Positions 41,796 to 52,756 of a DNA stretch of 64,000 nucleotides are shown here, in pieces (positions within the stretch are counted from its first letter, which is position 1; each line of letters starts with the position of its first letter). Under the pieces are notes generated by a model. That model had not been told where the DNA came from, did no database searches, and saw nothing but the letters and a program-made list of their open reading frames with translations. The translations under genes and the position numbers were made by a program. Source of the DNA: Apodemus sylvaticus (taxonomy: Eukaryota; Chordata; Mammalia; Rodentia; Muridae); NCBI RefSeq assembly GCF_947179515.1, contig NC_067482.1, positions 79,659,444-79,723,443 of the forward strand, written 5' to 3'.

Positions 41796-42061
41796 TTGCT
41801 GCTGTATTGGTTGACCATTTCCTTGATTGAGCACAGGGGCAAGTTCTGCTCATGCAACAGTGAAGAATACAAGCCCAGGCCCTGCTTTCCTGAGACTCGC
41901 AGCCTAGTCAGGGAAGCAAAGAAGCCCAGCTTAGTGCTCAAACAGAGAAACAGAGGACCCGTAACAGTAAAGATGCAGAGGAAGCCACCCTAGATTCCGC
42001 CAAGATCCAAATGACACGGATTTAAAGACCTAAAGGGGGACCAGATGTACACTGACCAGAC

Positions 42062-42362
42062 AGGAATGGTGGTTCCTGGTGGTACCAGCATTCAGAAACT
42101 CAAGTCAGAAGCCGGGCAGTGGTGGCGCACGCCTTTAATCCCAGCACTCAGGAGGCAGGCAGATCTCTGTGAGTTCGAGGCCAGCCTGGGACACAGAGTA
42201 AGTTCCAGGACAGCCGGGGCTACACAGAGAATCCTTGTCTCTGAGAGAGAGGGGGGGGAGGGAGGGAGGGAGGGAGGGAGGGAGGGAGGGAGGGAGGAGG
42301 CAGGAGGAATAGAAGCTCAAGGTCATCCTCTGCCACATAACAATCTGAGGACACTCTCAAAA
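42062..42362 (+). repeat. older B1-like SINE split by a young B1
   Basis: The left part (ggaatggtggttcctggtgg, accagcattcagaaactcaag) and the right part (aggcaggaggaatagaagct, caaggtcatcctctgccac) read as one diverged B1 once 42109-42297 is removed. Confidence 0.6.
42109..42297 (+). repeat. B1 SINE with (GGGA)n tail
   Basis: A good B1 ending in ttgtctctgagagag and then about eleven ggga units (42250-42297), an unusual G-rich tail instead of poly(A). Confidence 0.88.
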
Positions 42363-42364
42363 CC

Positions 42365-43085
42365 AAGCTATCAAAACAGATGCTCATTGCATAAAACTTG
42401 AGGAAAGAGAAAAAGGACACAGCACAACCTAAGATCCAGAGGCAAAAGGTGGCTGATGTATTCATTGAACCACTGAACCAACTGAAACAGGTAGTGTTTT
42501 ATTTAAGCATCTTCCTATGGTCCCAAGAGGAGAACGGTGCTGACATTCTGTGATTCCATGTGGTGTTAGTCATAAAGCACAGGCTGGGTTCCATGCAGTT
42601 CCATTCTTTCACCATGACAAGTGCTTCATCAGCACCTGTAGGCATGGCCCTGTCCCAGCACCCTGTCTCTGGGTGGCGGTGGTTAGGTGGTTATTGTGTT
42701 TATTCCGTCTGTCTCCCTGTGTCCTACATTCCTGATGTGTGAGTTTCTATAAACTGATGTACATCCTCCCTTATCAGGGTACATGAGGCACAAAAGGGCA
42801 GCTACTGTGATAGAGAGGCCTCTGGCTTTCCAGAAAATCAAGGAACAGTATTCAACCAGAGTCATTTTGACTCTCAGCCCAGAGGCCTGGTAAATAATTA
42901 GACTTTAAAGGCCCAAAGCAGGAGATTCAACATGTATCCAGAAATTAGTCTTTAGTTTTCATAAAAGACCCAGAGGAACTGATTGATTCTTAGGCAAAGA
43001 GGTAGTCAATCCAGCTTGTGATTTCTGAATTTCCCATGTTTATGAGGCATGATGTTATACAGTTAGTCTTGAAACTAAAGAGAAC
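42365..43085. other. no gene recognised
   Basis: Unique-looking sequence without supported exons. Confidence 0.4.
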
Positions 43086-43088
43086 AGG

Positions 43089-43215
43089 AAGCGGGCATGC
43101 TGGCCATGAGTTGCAGGACTTAGGAGGCAGAGGGAGGTGATCTCTGTTAATTTTGTGGTCAGTCTGGTCTACATAGTAAGTTCTAGGACAGCCAGGGCTA
43201 CATAGTGAGATGCTT
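43089..43215 (+). repeat. B1 SINE
   Basis: agcgggcatgctggccatg, ggacttaggaggcagaggg, tctaggacagccagggctac. Confidence 0.8.
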
Positions 43216-43289
43216 GGGGACAGGGAGTAGGGGGAGGCCAGAGCCTTGATACACTAATGCTCCTACTGATCTCACAAAATAAAGTTACA

Positions 43290-43430
43290 AGCAGGCATGG
43301 TAGCTCGGACCTGGAATCCCAGCACTTGGAAGTAGAGGCAAAAAGAGTGTCACAAATTTAATGCCAGATTACATAGTGAGTTCTAGGCCAGCCTGGGCTA
43401 TATAAAAGACCCTGTCTCAAACAACAATAA
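43290..43430 (+). repeat. B1 SINE, older type
   Basis: gcaggcatggtagctcgg, ccagcacttggaagtagagg, taggccagcctgggctatat, aagaccctgtctcaa. Confidence 0.78.
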
Positions 43431-43625
43431 GGAGAAGGAAATTATAGAGTTTACAGAGCAAATTCCTTATAACCCACTGTGGAAACATTGCATCCTGTCC
43501 TCATAATTTGGTAAGCAAATATTCTTACATACAGAATGAATTCAATCTACACTTTAGATGAATGAGTGGATATCTAGCTCCTTATTGTGTGATCTCCAGC
43601 CAGATAGTGTTCTCTGGAGAGCTTC

Positions 43626-43773
43626 GTTTGGTTGTTTGGTTGGTCTTTCTGTGTGACCCTGACTGGCTTGGGCCTTGCAATGTGTAGGTCAGGCTAGCCT
43701 CAAACTCACAAATCCATCCACCTCTGCCTCCTCAGTGCTAGGGCTAAAGAAAAATATGCCACCATACTGGGCT
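43626..43773 (-). repeat. B1 SINE, diverged
   Basis: Reversed order: ctttctgtgtgaccctgactg, aggtcaggctagcctcaaac, cacctctgcctcctcag. Confidence 0.78.
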
Positions 43774-43899
43774 AACTCCTGCTTTTGGAGCCTCATGTTT
43801 ATCTTCTACAACAAGGTATAGCAAAATATTTCCATAAAGGAACAGACAGTGACTATTTTAACCTTTGTAAGCCACAAAACCTTGTACAGCTCTACAGCA

Positions 43900-43984
43900 T
43901 ATCTCTCCCTCTCTTCTTTCCTTCCCTCCTTCCTTTCTTCCTTCCTCCCCACATTTCTTCCTTCCCTCTCTCTCCTTTCTAAAG
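43900..43984. repeat. pyrimidine-rich (TTCC)n-like tract
   Basis: Almost pure C/T over about 85 bases with irregular ttcc and tccc units. Confidence 0.85.
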
Positions 43985-44459
43985 TATAAAAGCTATTCTT
44001 AGCACTCTGGTCAAGAGCACAGGCTAGTGGAAAGGGCAGAGCAGGGTTTTGGCCTGAGCCACGGACTGCTGACTTATGTCCAGTCGTGCTCACTGCATCT
44101 ATGAATGCTGTGCAGAAATTTGCCATTTTGGGTTTTGTTGGTCCTTGTAAACCACAATTAGAAGGTGATCATTAAGTCACCTCCCTTTTCTAAGGAAAAG
44201 TTGATGTCCAGAGAAAGACAAGGATGAATCTCATTTGCAAGGTGACTTAGTGGCTAGAGAAAGCTGAAATAGAGATATTTTGTTCTGTTTTGTTTGGTTT
44301 GGAAAAGGGTTTCTTTTTTTTTTTTTTTTAAGTAGAGATTTTTAAATGCCCAAGCCTGCAAAGAACACACTAGAGCCTAATATTTAGGAGAAAAGACACT
44401 GAACCATAGTGTAGAATTGTAGCATCTCTGCTATTTCTATGAAACAAGGCTCAAAACTG

Positions 44460-44531
44460 TAGTTTTTGGACTGGCTCAGTGGTAGAGTACCTGCTTAATA
44501 CCTAAGTCCCTTGGTTCAATACCCAATTCTC

Positions 44532-44564
<33 letters not shown>
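44460..44564 (+). repeat. ID SINE with (CA)n tail
   Basis: ID order: ggactggctcagtggtagag, tacctgcttaatacc, ggttcaatacccaattctcc, then about 14 CA units. Confidence 0.8.
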
Positions 44565-44567
<3 letters not shown>

Positions 44568-44744
44568 TTCCCCGAGCTTATGACCAAGGTACTTAGCCAA
44601 TTTCTTGCAGTTGCCATATTTAGTTACACAGAACATTACATTGTTTAATAACTGCTTCTTATGTTAGTCTTCATTCAGTCTCTACATGAATTGATTTCTT
44701 ACACTCTGTTCGCCCAAGTTCAATATTTGAATTAAAATTCCAAT

Positions 44745-45918
44745 TGGGTTCTTGGCTTAGAAACAGACTTATATAAATATACTCAATCAGTTTTTGACAG
44801 ATGCCAAAGTAATCCAATAGAGAAAAAAAATAGCCTTTTCAAAAATGGTATCTAAGTAGTTGACGCTCCACCGCAAGTAAATAAACTTGGATTGCATACA
44901 AAAATTAACTCAAAATGGATTCAGGGCTTGAATGTAAAATATAAAACTATACATTTTTTAGGAAGAAAACTAAGAGAAAATCTTTGAAATCTGGAGCTAG
45001 GCAAGAAGTCTAAATTCAACATCAAAAATTCAACCCATAAAAAGAAAAAATAATAAGCTGAGCTTACTATTCAAAATGAAATGACTATTTCAAAATGAAA
45101 AACTCTAGAACAAAAATGAAAAACATTACAGACTGGAAGAAAAAATGTGTAAACTATATACCCAGCAAGGCCTTGATCACAAAACTCAGCAGTTAAAACT
45201 TCAACATCTAGCCAAATACAGTGGCACATGTTTGCAACCCCACTCAGAAGCCTGAGCCAGGATTCTGAGTCTGAGGTCAGTTTGCGCTATGTAGTAAGTT
45301 CCAGACTAGCCTGGATTTTACAATCAGACGTTTTCTTAGAAAAATAAAAGACAAACAAACAAACATCAAACCAATTGGAAAATTGGCAAAAGACATGAGC
45401 GGACATTTTTCTAAATGCAATGCACAAATGACAATCTTACATATTGAAAAGATATTTGGTGTTGCTGGTCATTGGGGAAATGCAAAGTAAAACCAAAATA
45501 AAATGTCACCCCATCAGAACTGCTAAAGTAAGAATAAATGGCAGTACTAAAGGCAGGCAAGGATTGTCCATAAGTATGCATTGTCAGTGTGGATGCCGCA
45601 TGCAAAATCACCATGGAGAAAAATATGGCGGTTTCTTACACAGCTCAACAGTTAACCAATACTCAGGAACTGTGATCTTGGCAGTTATCCTAAAGAAATA
45701 AACTTAATGATCAGACAAAAATTCTTCATACTTGTTCACAGAGGCTTCATTTATAATAGCCTGACTAGTAAGCCACCTCCCACATACATGCCCTTTAGTG
45801 GACATGCTTTAAACACCTTGGTAGATCTATACCATGGATACTACCCAGTACAAAAAGCTTTTGCTGTTTGTAGCATCCTTGCTTGTTTTCAAGAAAATCA
45901 TGTTGAATGAAAAAAAAA
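44745..45918 (+). mobile_element. ancient L1 ORF2 relic
   Basis: The 3' half of ORF2 is in order: gaaacagacttatataaata, gtttttgacagatgcc, caaaaattaactcaaaatgg, taaaactatacattttttagg, tggaagaaaaaatgtgtaaa. It resumes after an inserted SINE with aaaagacatgagcggacat, gggaaatgcaaagtaaaacc, accccatcagaactgc and ttcataatagcctg-like sequence. All frames are disrupted. An old mammal-wide type. Confidence 0.82.
45203..45345 (+). repeat. diverged B1-like SINE inside the L1 relic
   Basis: ctagccaaatacagtggcac, ctcagaagcctgagccagg, gtagtaagttccagactagc. Confidence 0.68.
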
Positions 45919-45921
45919 ATC

Positions 45922-46070
45922 CAGGCTGGAGATGTGGCTGTGCAGGGAAAAACACTTGTTGCCTGCCTGACCATCTGCATTTGATCCCTAAGACCCATAT
46001 CATGGAAGGAAAGAGCCAACCTGGGAAGGTTAACCTCAGCATGCATGGATCCACATAAATGCAGGCAACA

Positions 46071-46118
<48 letters not shown>

Positions 46119-46120
46119 CC
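45922..46120 (+). repeat. B3-type SINE with (CA)n tail
   Basis: caggctggagatgtggctg, cctgcctgaccatctgcat, agagccaacctgggaagg, then a CA array at 46072-46117. Confidence 0.7.
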
Positions 46121-46143
46121 ACCCACACACACACATAAACAAA

Positions 46144-46316
46144 TGACTGGAGGGATAGATCAGCAGTTAAGAACTCTTGCTATTATTCTTGCAGAGGACT
46201 TGAGTTCAAGTCCTAGTACCCACACTGAATTTCTCACAGCTGCCTGTAACTCCAGCTCCAGAAGATTCTGATACCTTCTTCTGGCCTCCTCTAGCACTAT
46301 GGCACATGTGGCATGC

Positions 46317-46347
<31 letters not shown>

Positions 46348-46400
46348 TGGACACACACACACACACACACACAAAACTAAAAATAAGCCTTTTTTTTTTT
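46144..46400 (+). repeat. B3 SINE with (AGAC)n and (CA)n tail
   Basis: gactggagggatagatcagc, gcagaggacttgagttcaag, gtaactccagctccagaag, then about seven agac units (46315-46347) and a CA run. Confidence 0.82.
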
Positions 46401-46410
46401 TAATGAAAGC

Positions 46411-46510
46411 ATGTTCACTCCGGCAGCATATATACTATAACTAGAACAATGAAGAGATTAGGATAGCCCCTGTGCAAGGATGGCACAAATTCATGAAGCA
46501 TTTCATATTT
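46411..46510 (+). pseudogene. U6 snRNA pseudogene
   Basis: It aligns along its whole length with U6: the 5' end atgttcactccggcagcata, the central agagattaggatagcccc, then tgtgcaaggatggcac, and the 3' end ttcatgaagcatttcatattt. Several substitutions and a short deletion after gaacaatga, near the region that pairs with U4/U2, argue against function. The known U6 promoter elements (TATA box and proximal sequence element) are not visible upstream, where a B3 tail sits. atgaaa-like words on both sides are compatible with a retroposed copy. Confidence 0.9.
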
Positions 46511-46741
46511 GAAAAAATATGATGAAACCAATAAAAAAAACCACTATCTCAAAAGTATATTTACTCTGTTAATCTTGATTTTCAACTTTATAGGATCTCA
46601 AATCACCTGGAAGACTAAGTTCTGGCCATGTCTGTGAGAAAGTTTCTAGGTTGAGTTGATCGAGATAGGAAGATCTACCCTAAACATAGACAGCACCAAA
46701 CTATATAGGCCAGGGCACCAGGCTGAATGAAAGGGAAGAAG

Positions 46742-46858
46742 TGGCCGAGAGCGGTGGCACATGTGCACTCAGGAGGCAGAGGCAGGAGAGTCTCTGTGCT
46801 TTTGAGGCCAGTCTGGTCTACAGACCAAGTCCAGGACAGCCAAGGCTACAAAAAGAAA
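46742..46858 (+). repeat. B1 SINE with head deletion
   Basis: tggccgagagcggtggcac, then the gtaatccc box is missing; it continues actcaggaggcagaggcagg. Confidence 0.85.
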
Positions 46859-46989
46859 ACACACACACATACCACACACACACACACACACCCCACACAC
46901 ACACACACCACACACACACATACACACACACCACACACACACATACACACACCACACACACACACATACACACACACACACACACACAT
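46859..46989. repeat. long imperfect (CA)n array
   Basis: About 130 bases of CA with CCA and CATA interruptions at irregular intervals. It grew from the B1 tail. Confidence 0.95.
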
Positions 46990-46999
46990 ATAAAAATTT

Positions 47000-47204
47000 T
47001 AAAAGGAGGAAATGAACTGAGACCAGTGTTTGCCTTTCTCTGCTTCCTGGCTTCTGACTTGACCTCCTACAGACACGTGACCAGCTGCCTCATCCCTCTG
47101 CCACCGTGATAAACTATATCCTGGAACTAGGGGCCAAAATAAACCCTTCAAACCTTGAATTGCTCTTGTCAGACATTTTGTTGTAGCAATGGGAAAAATA
47201 ACCA
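47000..47204 (+). repeat. rodent LTR-like 3' segment
   Basis: The phrase gggccaaaataaacccttca, then ttgctcttgtcagacatttt and ataaccaatacac, recurs in many mouse transcripts as part of a mid-repetitive element with an AATAAA signal. The family name is uncertain. Confidence 0.45.
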
Positions 47205-47490
47205 ATACACTGTGTGATTCTATTTATAAGACATTCTTTATATGAGAAAATTGTAGAGGCAGTAAATAGATTGGTGGTTAACAGTAATTAGGGAGAAAAG
47301 GAGAGGGATGTGGCTGTAAAAAGGATACACAGGGCATCCTTTCGATGGAAATGTTCTGTATTTTGACTCGTGGTAGCCAAACAAATTTACACATGTGATG
47401 AAACTGTATAGAAATAAATATACAGACACACAAAGATACAAAGTACAAACACATAAAAGAAAACTATAAAACTGGTAAAAACCCAAAGAT
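47205..47490 (+). mobile_element. L1M 3' UTR fragment
   Basis: tgtgtgattctatttataag, agtaaatagattggtggtta, ttctgtattttgactcgtgg, aatttacacatgtgatgaaac and aaactggtaaaa match the 3' end of old mammalian L1s of the L1MB/ME type. Confidence 0.7.
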
Positions 47491-47559
47491 GGGTAAATTG
47501 TGTTAAACATCATATGGACTTGTTCTTTCATCCATCCATTAATTTGGAGGGCAGATGGT

Positions 47560-47702
47560 TTTTGTTTTTCAAGACAGGGTTTCTCTGTATAGCTCTGGCT
47601 GTCCTGGAACACACTCTGTAGACCACACTGGCCTTGTACTCAGAGATCTACCTGCTTCTGTGTCCTCAACTCTGGGATTAAAGGTGTGTGCTACCCAGTG
47701 GT
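47560..47702 (-). repeat. B1 SINE
   Basis: Reversed B1 with substitutions (gaccacactggccttgtac, tgtgtcctcaactctgg). Confidence 0.88.
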
Positions 47703-47713
47703 TGCTGTTGCTT

Positions 47714-47808
47714 CCTCCTCCTCCTTCCCCTCCCTCCTCCTCCCCCTCCTCCCCCTTCCCCACCACCTCCTCCTCCCCCTCCTCTTCCTCTTCTTCCTCC
47801 TCCTCTTA
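47714..47808. repeat. (CCT)n pyrimidine tract
   Basis: tcctcc/ccctcc units over about 95 bases, nearly pure pyrimidine on the plus strand. Confidence 0.92.
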
Positions 47809-47809
47809 T

Positions 47810-48070
47810 GAAGGAGCTTATTTTGGTTTACAGTTCCAGAGGACTAAGAGTTCACCATGATGGGTCGGGATGGCAGCTCGTGTCAGGGCATTAGGAGCAG
47901 GAGTCTGGGAGATCCCTTCCTTGGAGTGACATCTTATAACTACATTTAAATCTGTGGTTGTCTCAGGAGGGTTCTGCTGTTCTTCCTAACTTCCAAGAGA
48001 GCTGCTGCATGGCTCACAGTGAGCTTACATCCATTTGTCACTCAGCTGTCCTCTAACAGCTGGTGCCCTC
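47810..48070 (+). repeat. possible LTR-like repeat remnant
   Basis: gagcttattttggtttacag followed by ccatgatgggtcgggatggc resembles the start of the same mid-repetitive family as 5425-5632. Weak beyond the first 100 bases. Confidence 0.35.
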
Positions 48071-48084
48071 CGTACATTATCTCT

Positions 48085-48190
48085 TTAACAGAGCCAGGGA
48101 AGAAAGAACGCTGTGATGAAATCCCCATTTAAGGAGGAAACGGAAGCCCAGCATGTCAAGTCAGGCTACAGTCCACCTGGAGATGAAGAG
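48085..48190 (-). repeat. possible MIR remnant
   Basis: aaatccccatttaaggagga then aacggaagcccagcatgt resembles reversed MIR. Confidence 0.4.
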
Positions 48191-48199
48191 TCAGGAACA

Positions 48200-49275
48200 A
48201 CCCAGAGCCTCCGCACCCACGTCCTCTAACACCGCACCTCCTCTCTGTCAGACGCTGTCTTAGATCTGTGGCAAAACTAGCCAGGGCTCTCCTTCTCTGT
48301 AATTCCTTGAGCCTCCCTTAGATCCTTCCAGTTCCCCAAGATCAGGTTTATGTTCCAGGACTGTCACAGTCACTCCTCTCTGCACTTCAGTCCCTAAGTC
48401 AGAGCTTGAAATTCCAGCACTGTCAGTGGATCAGATGAAGTAATGCATTTCAAAGGGCTCTGGGAACACCAAAGGGGCAGTTATTATTAATAACAGGGCA
48501 CGATGAAGTGAAGTCTAAATATAGGTCACTTGGTCCTATTTATCCTCTGGTTTGATGAGGAAGGCTTTGAAGCCTGGGTTTTAGACCTTTATTTTGTCTT
48601 AACACCTTCTAAATGTTCCCTAAAGTAGGTTTCCAAAGGTTCTGGTTAACTATGATTTTGACAGAAATGTGATCAGAAAGTATAAATAAAAGAATTGATG
48701 ATATAAATAAACAAATAATTAAATAAGCCTTGTGCCCTAACCAAATTTTTCCCGTAAACTGTGAAGAGAACAGAGAATGGTCTTAGCCAGAAATCAGCCC
48801 CTGGATTTCCTGCTTTATAACCCCAGGTAACTCCTTGTTTTCAATTTTGCAACTGTGGGCTCTGTCTTTTCAAGAGCACACAAGTATGTGGAATTTGCAA
48901 AGCACTTTAAGGTACACGATGCCCTTGCTATTTATACCAGCCAAGACCTGTGGTCTGGTTTTGGGACAAAGTTTTTCCACATAAAATCAACCTTTTTCCC
49001 CCCTGCTTTCCCAGCTATGACAGACAACCCTTCAAAATCACAAACAAATTCCTCGGCTTTATTGCTAGTGCCAGTGACACGGGCTTTTAAAAGCACCTTT
49101 CATCCCCACATCTTAGGCAACATTGCAAACAGTAATTAAAGCTCCCTGAGGAGGGAGGAGGTATATATTATTCAACACATTTCCAAACAGGTAAACCCAG
49201 ACTTACAAATTAAAGGCCTGTCCATAGGTCACCAGGGGTTGGAGCAGGGAGGAGAGTGGAAATTATTCTAGACTT
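48200..49275. other. SINE-free stretch, no gene called
   Basis: About 1.1 kb without young SINEs. A 94-codon plus-strand frame at 48855-49139 begins MGSVFSRAHKYVEFAKHF but shows no domain I know and no splice context. Confidence 0.4.
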
Positions 49276-49277
49276 AG

Positions 49278-49410
49278 AAGCCAGGTGTGGTGGTTCATAC
49301 CTGTAATAGCAACACTTGGAAAGTAGAGGCAGAAGGACTAGGGGTTCGTGCCCAGCTACCTATCAAATATGAGGCCATCCTGAGCTACCTAAAACTCTGC
49401 CAAGAAAACA
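49278..49410 (+). repeat. B1-like SINE, older type
   Basis: gccaggtgtggtggttcata, gcaacacttggaaagtagagg, aggccatcctgagctac. Confidence 0.68.
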
Positions 49411-49414
49411 CAAT

Positions 49415-49935
49415 GGAATATAAAAATTCTAGATTTCTCAGCTCTTGGATTCACCAAGGTGTTGGGTAGTAGGAGCCTAGAAGCAGCAGAGTGGAACTGT
49501 CCCCTCGAAGCCGGCAGAGCACACGTGGTGGTCACAGGCGTCGGAAAGAGAAGGCCTTATTGTAATAGCACACAAAAAGAAAGGAAGAAAGAAAAGGAGG
49601 AAGAGAAATGGATATATGAAGAAAACATTGATGTATAGATGGGTGGATGCACAGATGATTGACAGGAATTGAGGGAGGGCTCTTAGAAAACACCATAAAT
49701 ATATTTGATTTTTTAATTTGGTCGAAAGCTCACCCAAAGACTCAAAGATCTTTATGCAATGGAAAGCAGAAAGACTGTAAGTGCCACAGGTGGTGAATAA
49801 CGTACAGAAACCAGTGTTTTCCAGACCCAGCAACACCAATGTATACACAAACTTACAGTGATAGTGACAGTGTGCACAAGCTCCAGCCAGGCAAACCACA
49901 GCACAGAGAGGAAGGACACAGTCTCATCACCCCCT
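49415..49935. other. no gene recognised
   Basis: May contain further L1 debris upstream of the L1 3' UTR that follows. The 140-codon minus-strand frame (49899-49477) has no domain I recognise. Confidence 0.35.
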
Positions 49936-49939
49936 GAAG

Positions 49940-50214
49940 AGCTTTAGCATTCAATAGCTGCCGGGAGAGGGAAAGTCAGTTTTTTTAAAAAAAATGATAT
50001 GACCCCCTTGTACCCTCAACTGTGCACCAGATCAGGCCTGAACCCCAAGAATATCTGGGCAACACAAGCTGGGCTTCATGGGGAAAGAAGAAAAAAAATG
50101 ATCTCAAAGTTGGGTGGGAAGAGATGAGAAAGTGGGAAGGGAAGGATCTGAAGGGTATAAATATACTCAAAATGTATGAAATTCTCAAAGAATTACTAAA
50201 AACATGTTTTACCA
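49940..50214 (+). mobile_element. L1 (Lx-type) 3' UTR fragment
   Basis: The order attcaatagctgccgggaga, gggaaagtcagttttttt, atatctgggcaacacaagc, tgggcttcatgggg, then aatgtatgaaattctcaaag is the 3' UTR of rodent L1. The tail is followed by a B2. Confidence 0.8.
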
Positions 50215-50405
50215 GGGCTGGAGAGATGGCTCAGTGGTTAAGAGCACTGACTGTTCTTCCAGAGGTCCTGAGTTCAATTCCCATCAACCACATGGTGGCT
50301 CACAACCATCTGTGATGGGACCTGACGCCCTCTTCTGGAGTGTCTGAAGACAGCTATAGTGTACTCGTATACATAAGATAAATAAATAAATAAATCTTTT
50401 TTTTA
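50215..50405 (+). repeat. B2 SINE
   Basis: Full B2 with an aagataaataaataaat tail; aaaacatgtttta and aaaacatgcttca flank it as a diverged target duplication. It sits at the 3' end of the L1. Confidence 0.95.
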
Positions 50406-50409
50406 AAAA

Positions 50410-50888
50410 AAAAAGAAAGGAAAAAAACATGCTTCACTTTGGTTGAAGGTAACATGACTAAAAGAAAACTATGTTTAGACGGCCTGATTTTAAAATGTAG
50501 ACTAGGGAGTTAATTTCTAAATTTGGAATTATGGACTCATAAGAAACTGCAAAAAAAAAAAAAATCACAGAAAAAGGTCATGCATACCTATCACTCAATG
50601 TTCGTCCCTCTCCCTGTAGCAACTTCTCACTCAGCCCTAGAGCACTATCAAAGCTGCGAAGCTGTCAGAACATGGTTAATAGGACTATAGATTGTAATCA
50701 GATTGCAATAGTCTGGCAAGCATAAAATCTGTTTAAAGCTTTCGTCACACACATGAAATATACGGATTTTGAATATGCAATCCACTGGAGTCCTTGTGTT
50801 AAATGTCCCAAGTATAAAAGCTTAATCCCCAGAATGGTACTATCGGGAGACCATGGTATCCTTTTTGTTTTTAATTATAAAAATGATA
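50410..50888. other. no gene recognised
   Basis: AT-rich unique-looking sequence. Confidence 0.4.
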
Positions 50889-50891
50889 TTA

Positions 50892-51115
50892 CTGAGGCTG
50901 GAGAGATGATGGCTGAGCAGTTAAGAGCCCTTCTTGCTCTTTCGAGGACCCGCGTTCAGTTCCCAGCACCCACATGGCAGCTCACATCTGTCTGTAGCTC
51001 CACTTCTAAAGGATCCAGCGCTCCCTTCTGGCCTCCATGGGCACTGCACATACATGGTGTGCAGACGTACACGCAGGCAAAACATCCATACACATACGAT
51101 AAATCAATAAGTATT
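50892..51115 (+). repeat. B3 SINE
   Basis: gaggctggagagatgatggc, cagcacccacatggcagc, ctgtagctccacttctaa, catacatggtgtgcagacg. Confidence 0.88.
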
Positions 51116-51121
51116 TTAAAC

Positions 51122-51266
51122 TACCTTTATTTGTTTATTGTAGGGAAGACTACATGGTGAACTTGCAGGAGTCAGTTCTCTCCTTCCAAGTGAGTCCCAG
51201 GATCTAACTCAGGTGCTCAGGCTTGGTGGCAAGGACCTTTACCTACAGAGCCATCCCACCAGCCTG
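51122..51266 (-). repeat. B3-type SINE
   Basis: gaagactacatggtgaact, gtcagttctctccttccaa, ctcaggcttggtggcaagg, head agagccatcccaccagcc. Confidence 0.8.
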
Positions 51267-51269
51267 ATG

Positions 51270-51560
51270 GTGGCATATTGAAGATGTAGTGTCTATTACA
51301 AGGTGCTTAAGCTATAAAGACTATTCCCATGAAGGAGATTATAAGGACCTCATCTCTTCCCTTTTTCTCTCCTTAGCTTCCTGGGAATGAGGCAAACAGT
51401 TTTGATCTGCCATGTCCTCCTGACCTGAAGTGCTACCCCACTGGACACCAAACAATGACTCCAATGTATCCTGGACGGAGACTTCTGACGCTTCTCTTTA
51501 CAAGTCAATCTGATGCATGGAGACTATTTTCTTTGTTTCAAATGTTTCTTTTTGTCTTTG
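51270..51560. other. possible LTR-like remnant
   Basis: The phrase gatctgccatgtcctcctga and surrounding sequence faintly resemble the element at 47000-47204. I cannot support a stronger call. Confidence 0.25.
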
Positions 51561-51589
51561 AAAATTGTGTGAGTGCTTAGTCATTTGTT

Positions 51590-51668
51590 TATTTTGTGGG
51601 GCTGGAATAAGAGCCAGAGCCTTGCATAGTGCAGAAAATGCTTCACCACTGATCTAAGCTCCCAGCCC
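51590..51668 (-). repeat. ID SINE
   Basis: Reversed ID: gtggggctggaataagagcc, agagccttgcatagtgcag, ctgatctaagctcccagccc. Confidence 0.72.
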
Positions 51669-51682
51669 TAGGAAGTGTTTTC

Positions 51683-51803
51683 ACTGGGTGTCACTCCTTT
51701 AACTCCAAATCTCTGGAGGCAGAGGAGGCTGGTCTCTATGAGTTCAAGGCCAGCCCAGTCTACAGAGTGAGTTCCAAGCACACAGTAAGACTCTGTCTCA
51801 AAA
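51683..51803 (+). repeat. diverged B1 SINE
   Basis: gggtgtcactcctttaactc, tctggaggcagaggaggct, gttcaaggccagcccagtc, gactctgtctcaaaa. Confidence 0.72.
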
Positions 51804-51937
51804 TGCTTATTTTTAATTGCTATGGAAGGTTATCACCATTCCACTTCACCATGTTTCCTGGTCCCTCAGACCCTCCTTGCATCAGAATTTTCTCTCCTAG
51901 CAACTACCACTCTCTTTGAGTTTTACTTTTGCTTTAT

Positions 51938-52010
51938 AGTGCTGGGGTTGGAAGCCAGGACCTTGTGAGTGCTAGACAAACTCTGCTGTCGGGCCACAGT
52001 GCCAGCTGAC
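51938..52010 (-). repeat. ID SINE
   Basis: Reversed ID: tgctggggttggaagccagg, accttgtgagtgctagac, aaactctgctgtcgggcc. Confidence 0.7.
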
Positions 52011-52174
52011 AAACACTCTTTTATGCGTTCTGTTTTCAACTTTAAATAAAACAAGCCATGTTCCTTCCTTCCTTTACCTGGTTTCTGTCAATCAATCTTA
52101 TGTTCATGGGACCTGTGACCTGGCAGGTGGCAGTGGTTCATTGTTTTCCCTTGTGGTGCAGTACTTTTAAATTA

Positions 52175-52398
52175 ACCTTTAAAAATGATTTAATTTGTAT
52201 GTACGGTATGTTGAATGGATGGATGGATGTGGACTGCATGTGTGCCTGGTGCCCCCGGAGGTCAGAACAGAATGTTGGATCCCCTCTGGAGCTAGAGTTA
52301 CAGATGTTTATGAGGCACCGTGTGGGTGCTGGGAAGCAAGCCTGGGTCCTCTGGAAGAACAACCAGGGCTCTAAATTGCTGAGCTAGCTCTCCAGCAC
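52175..52398 (-). repeat. B3 SINE
   Basis: Reversed B3: tgatttaatttgtatgtacg, gcccccggaggtcagaac, tgggtcctctggaagaac, head tgctgagctagctctccagc. Confidence 0.83.
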
Positions 52399-52419
52399 CA
52401 AACAGTTGTTTTGTTGTTT

Positions 52420-52420
<1 letters not shown>

Positions 52421-52483
<63 letters not shown>

Positions 52484-52594
52484 TTTTTTTTGGATTTGGT
52501 TTTTTCGAACCTGGAACTCACTCTGTATACCAGGCTGGCCTCGAACTCAGAAATCCACCTGCCTCTGCCTCCCAGAGCGCCACCACCCCCTGGC
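52421..52594 (-). repeat. B1 SINE with (CTTT)n tail
   Basis: The B1 at 52484-52594 lacks gagacagggtttctc..tgtcc (ttcgaacctggaactcac). Its A-tail reads as about 16 cttt units on this strand. ttgttgttttct before the array and after the B1 head shows that array plus B1 form one insertion. Confidence 0.9.
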
Positions 52595-52756
52595 ACTTTG
52601 TTGTTTTCTATGAATAGACCAAAATTATTCATGCATTTGCTGAAGGCAGACATTAGGATTGTATACAATTTCTGGCACCATTAATAAGAAAGTATTAAGT
52701 ATCCTTGTTCCTGTGTGATGTTTGTTCAACCTGAGGACTCATCTCTTTTACATTCC

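Noticed and set aside
46741..47109. 122-codon Thr/His-rich frame
   Set aside because: It is a (CA)n array translated after a B1.
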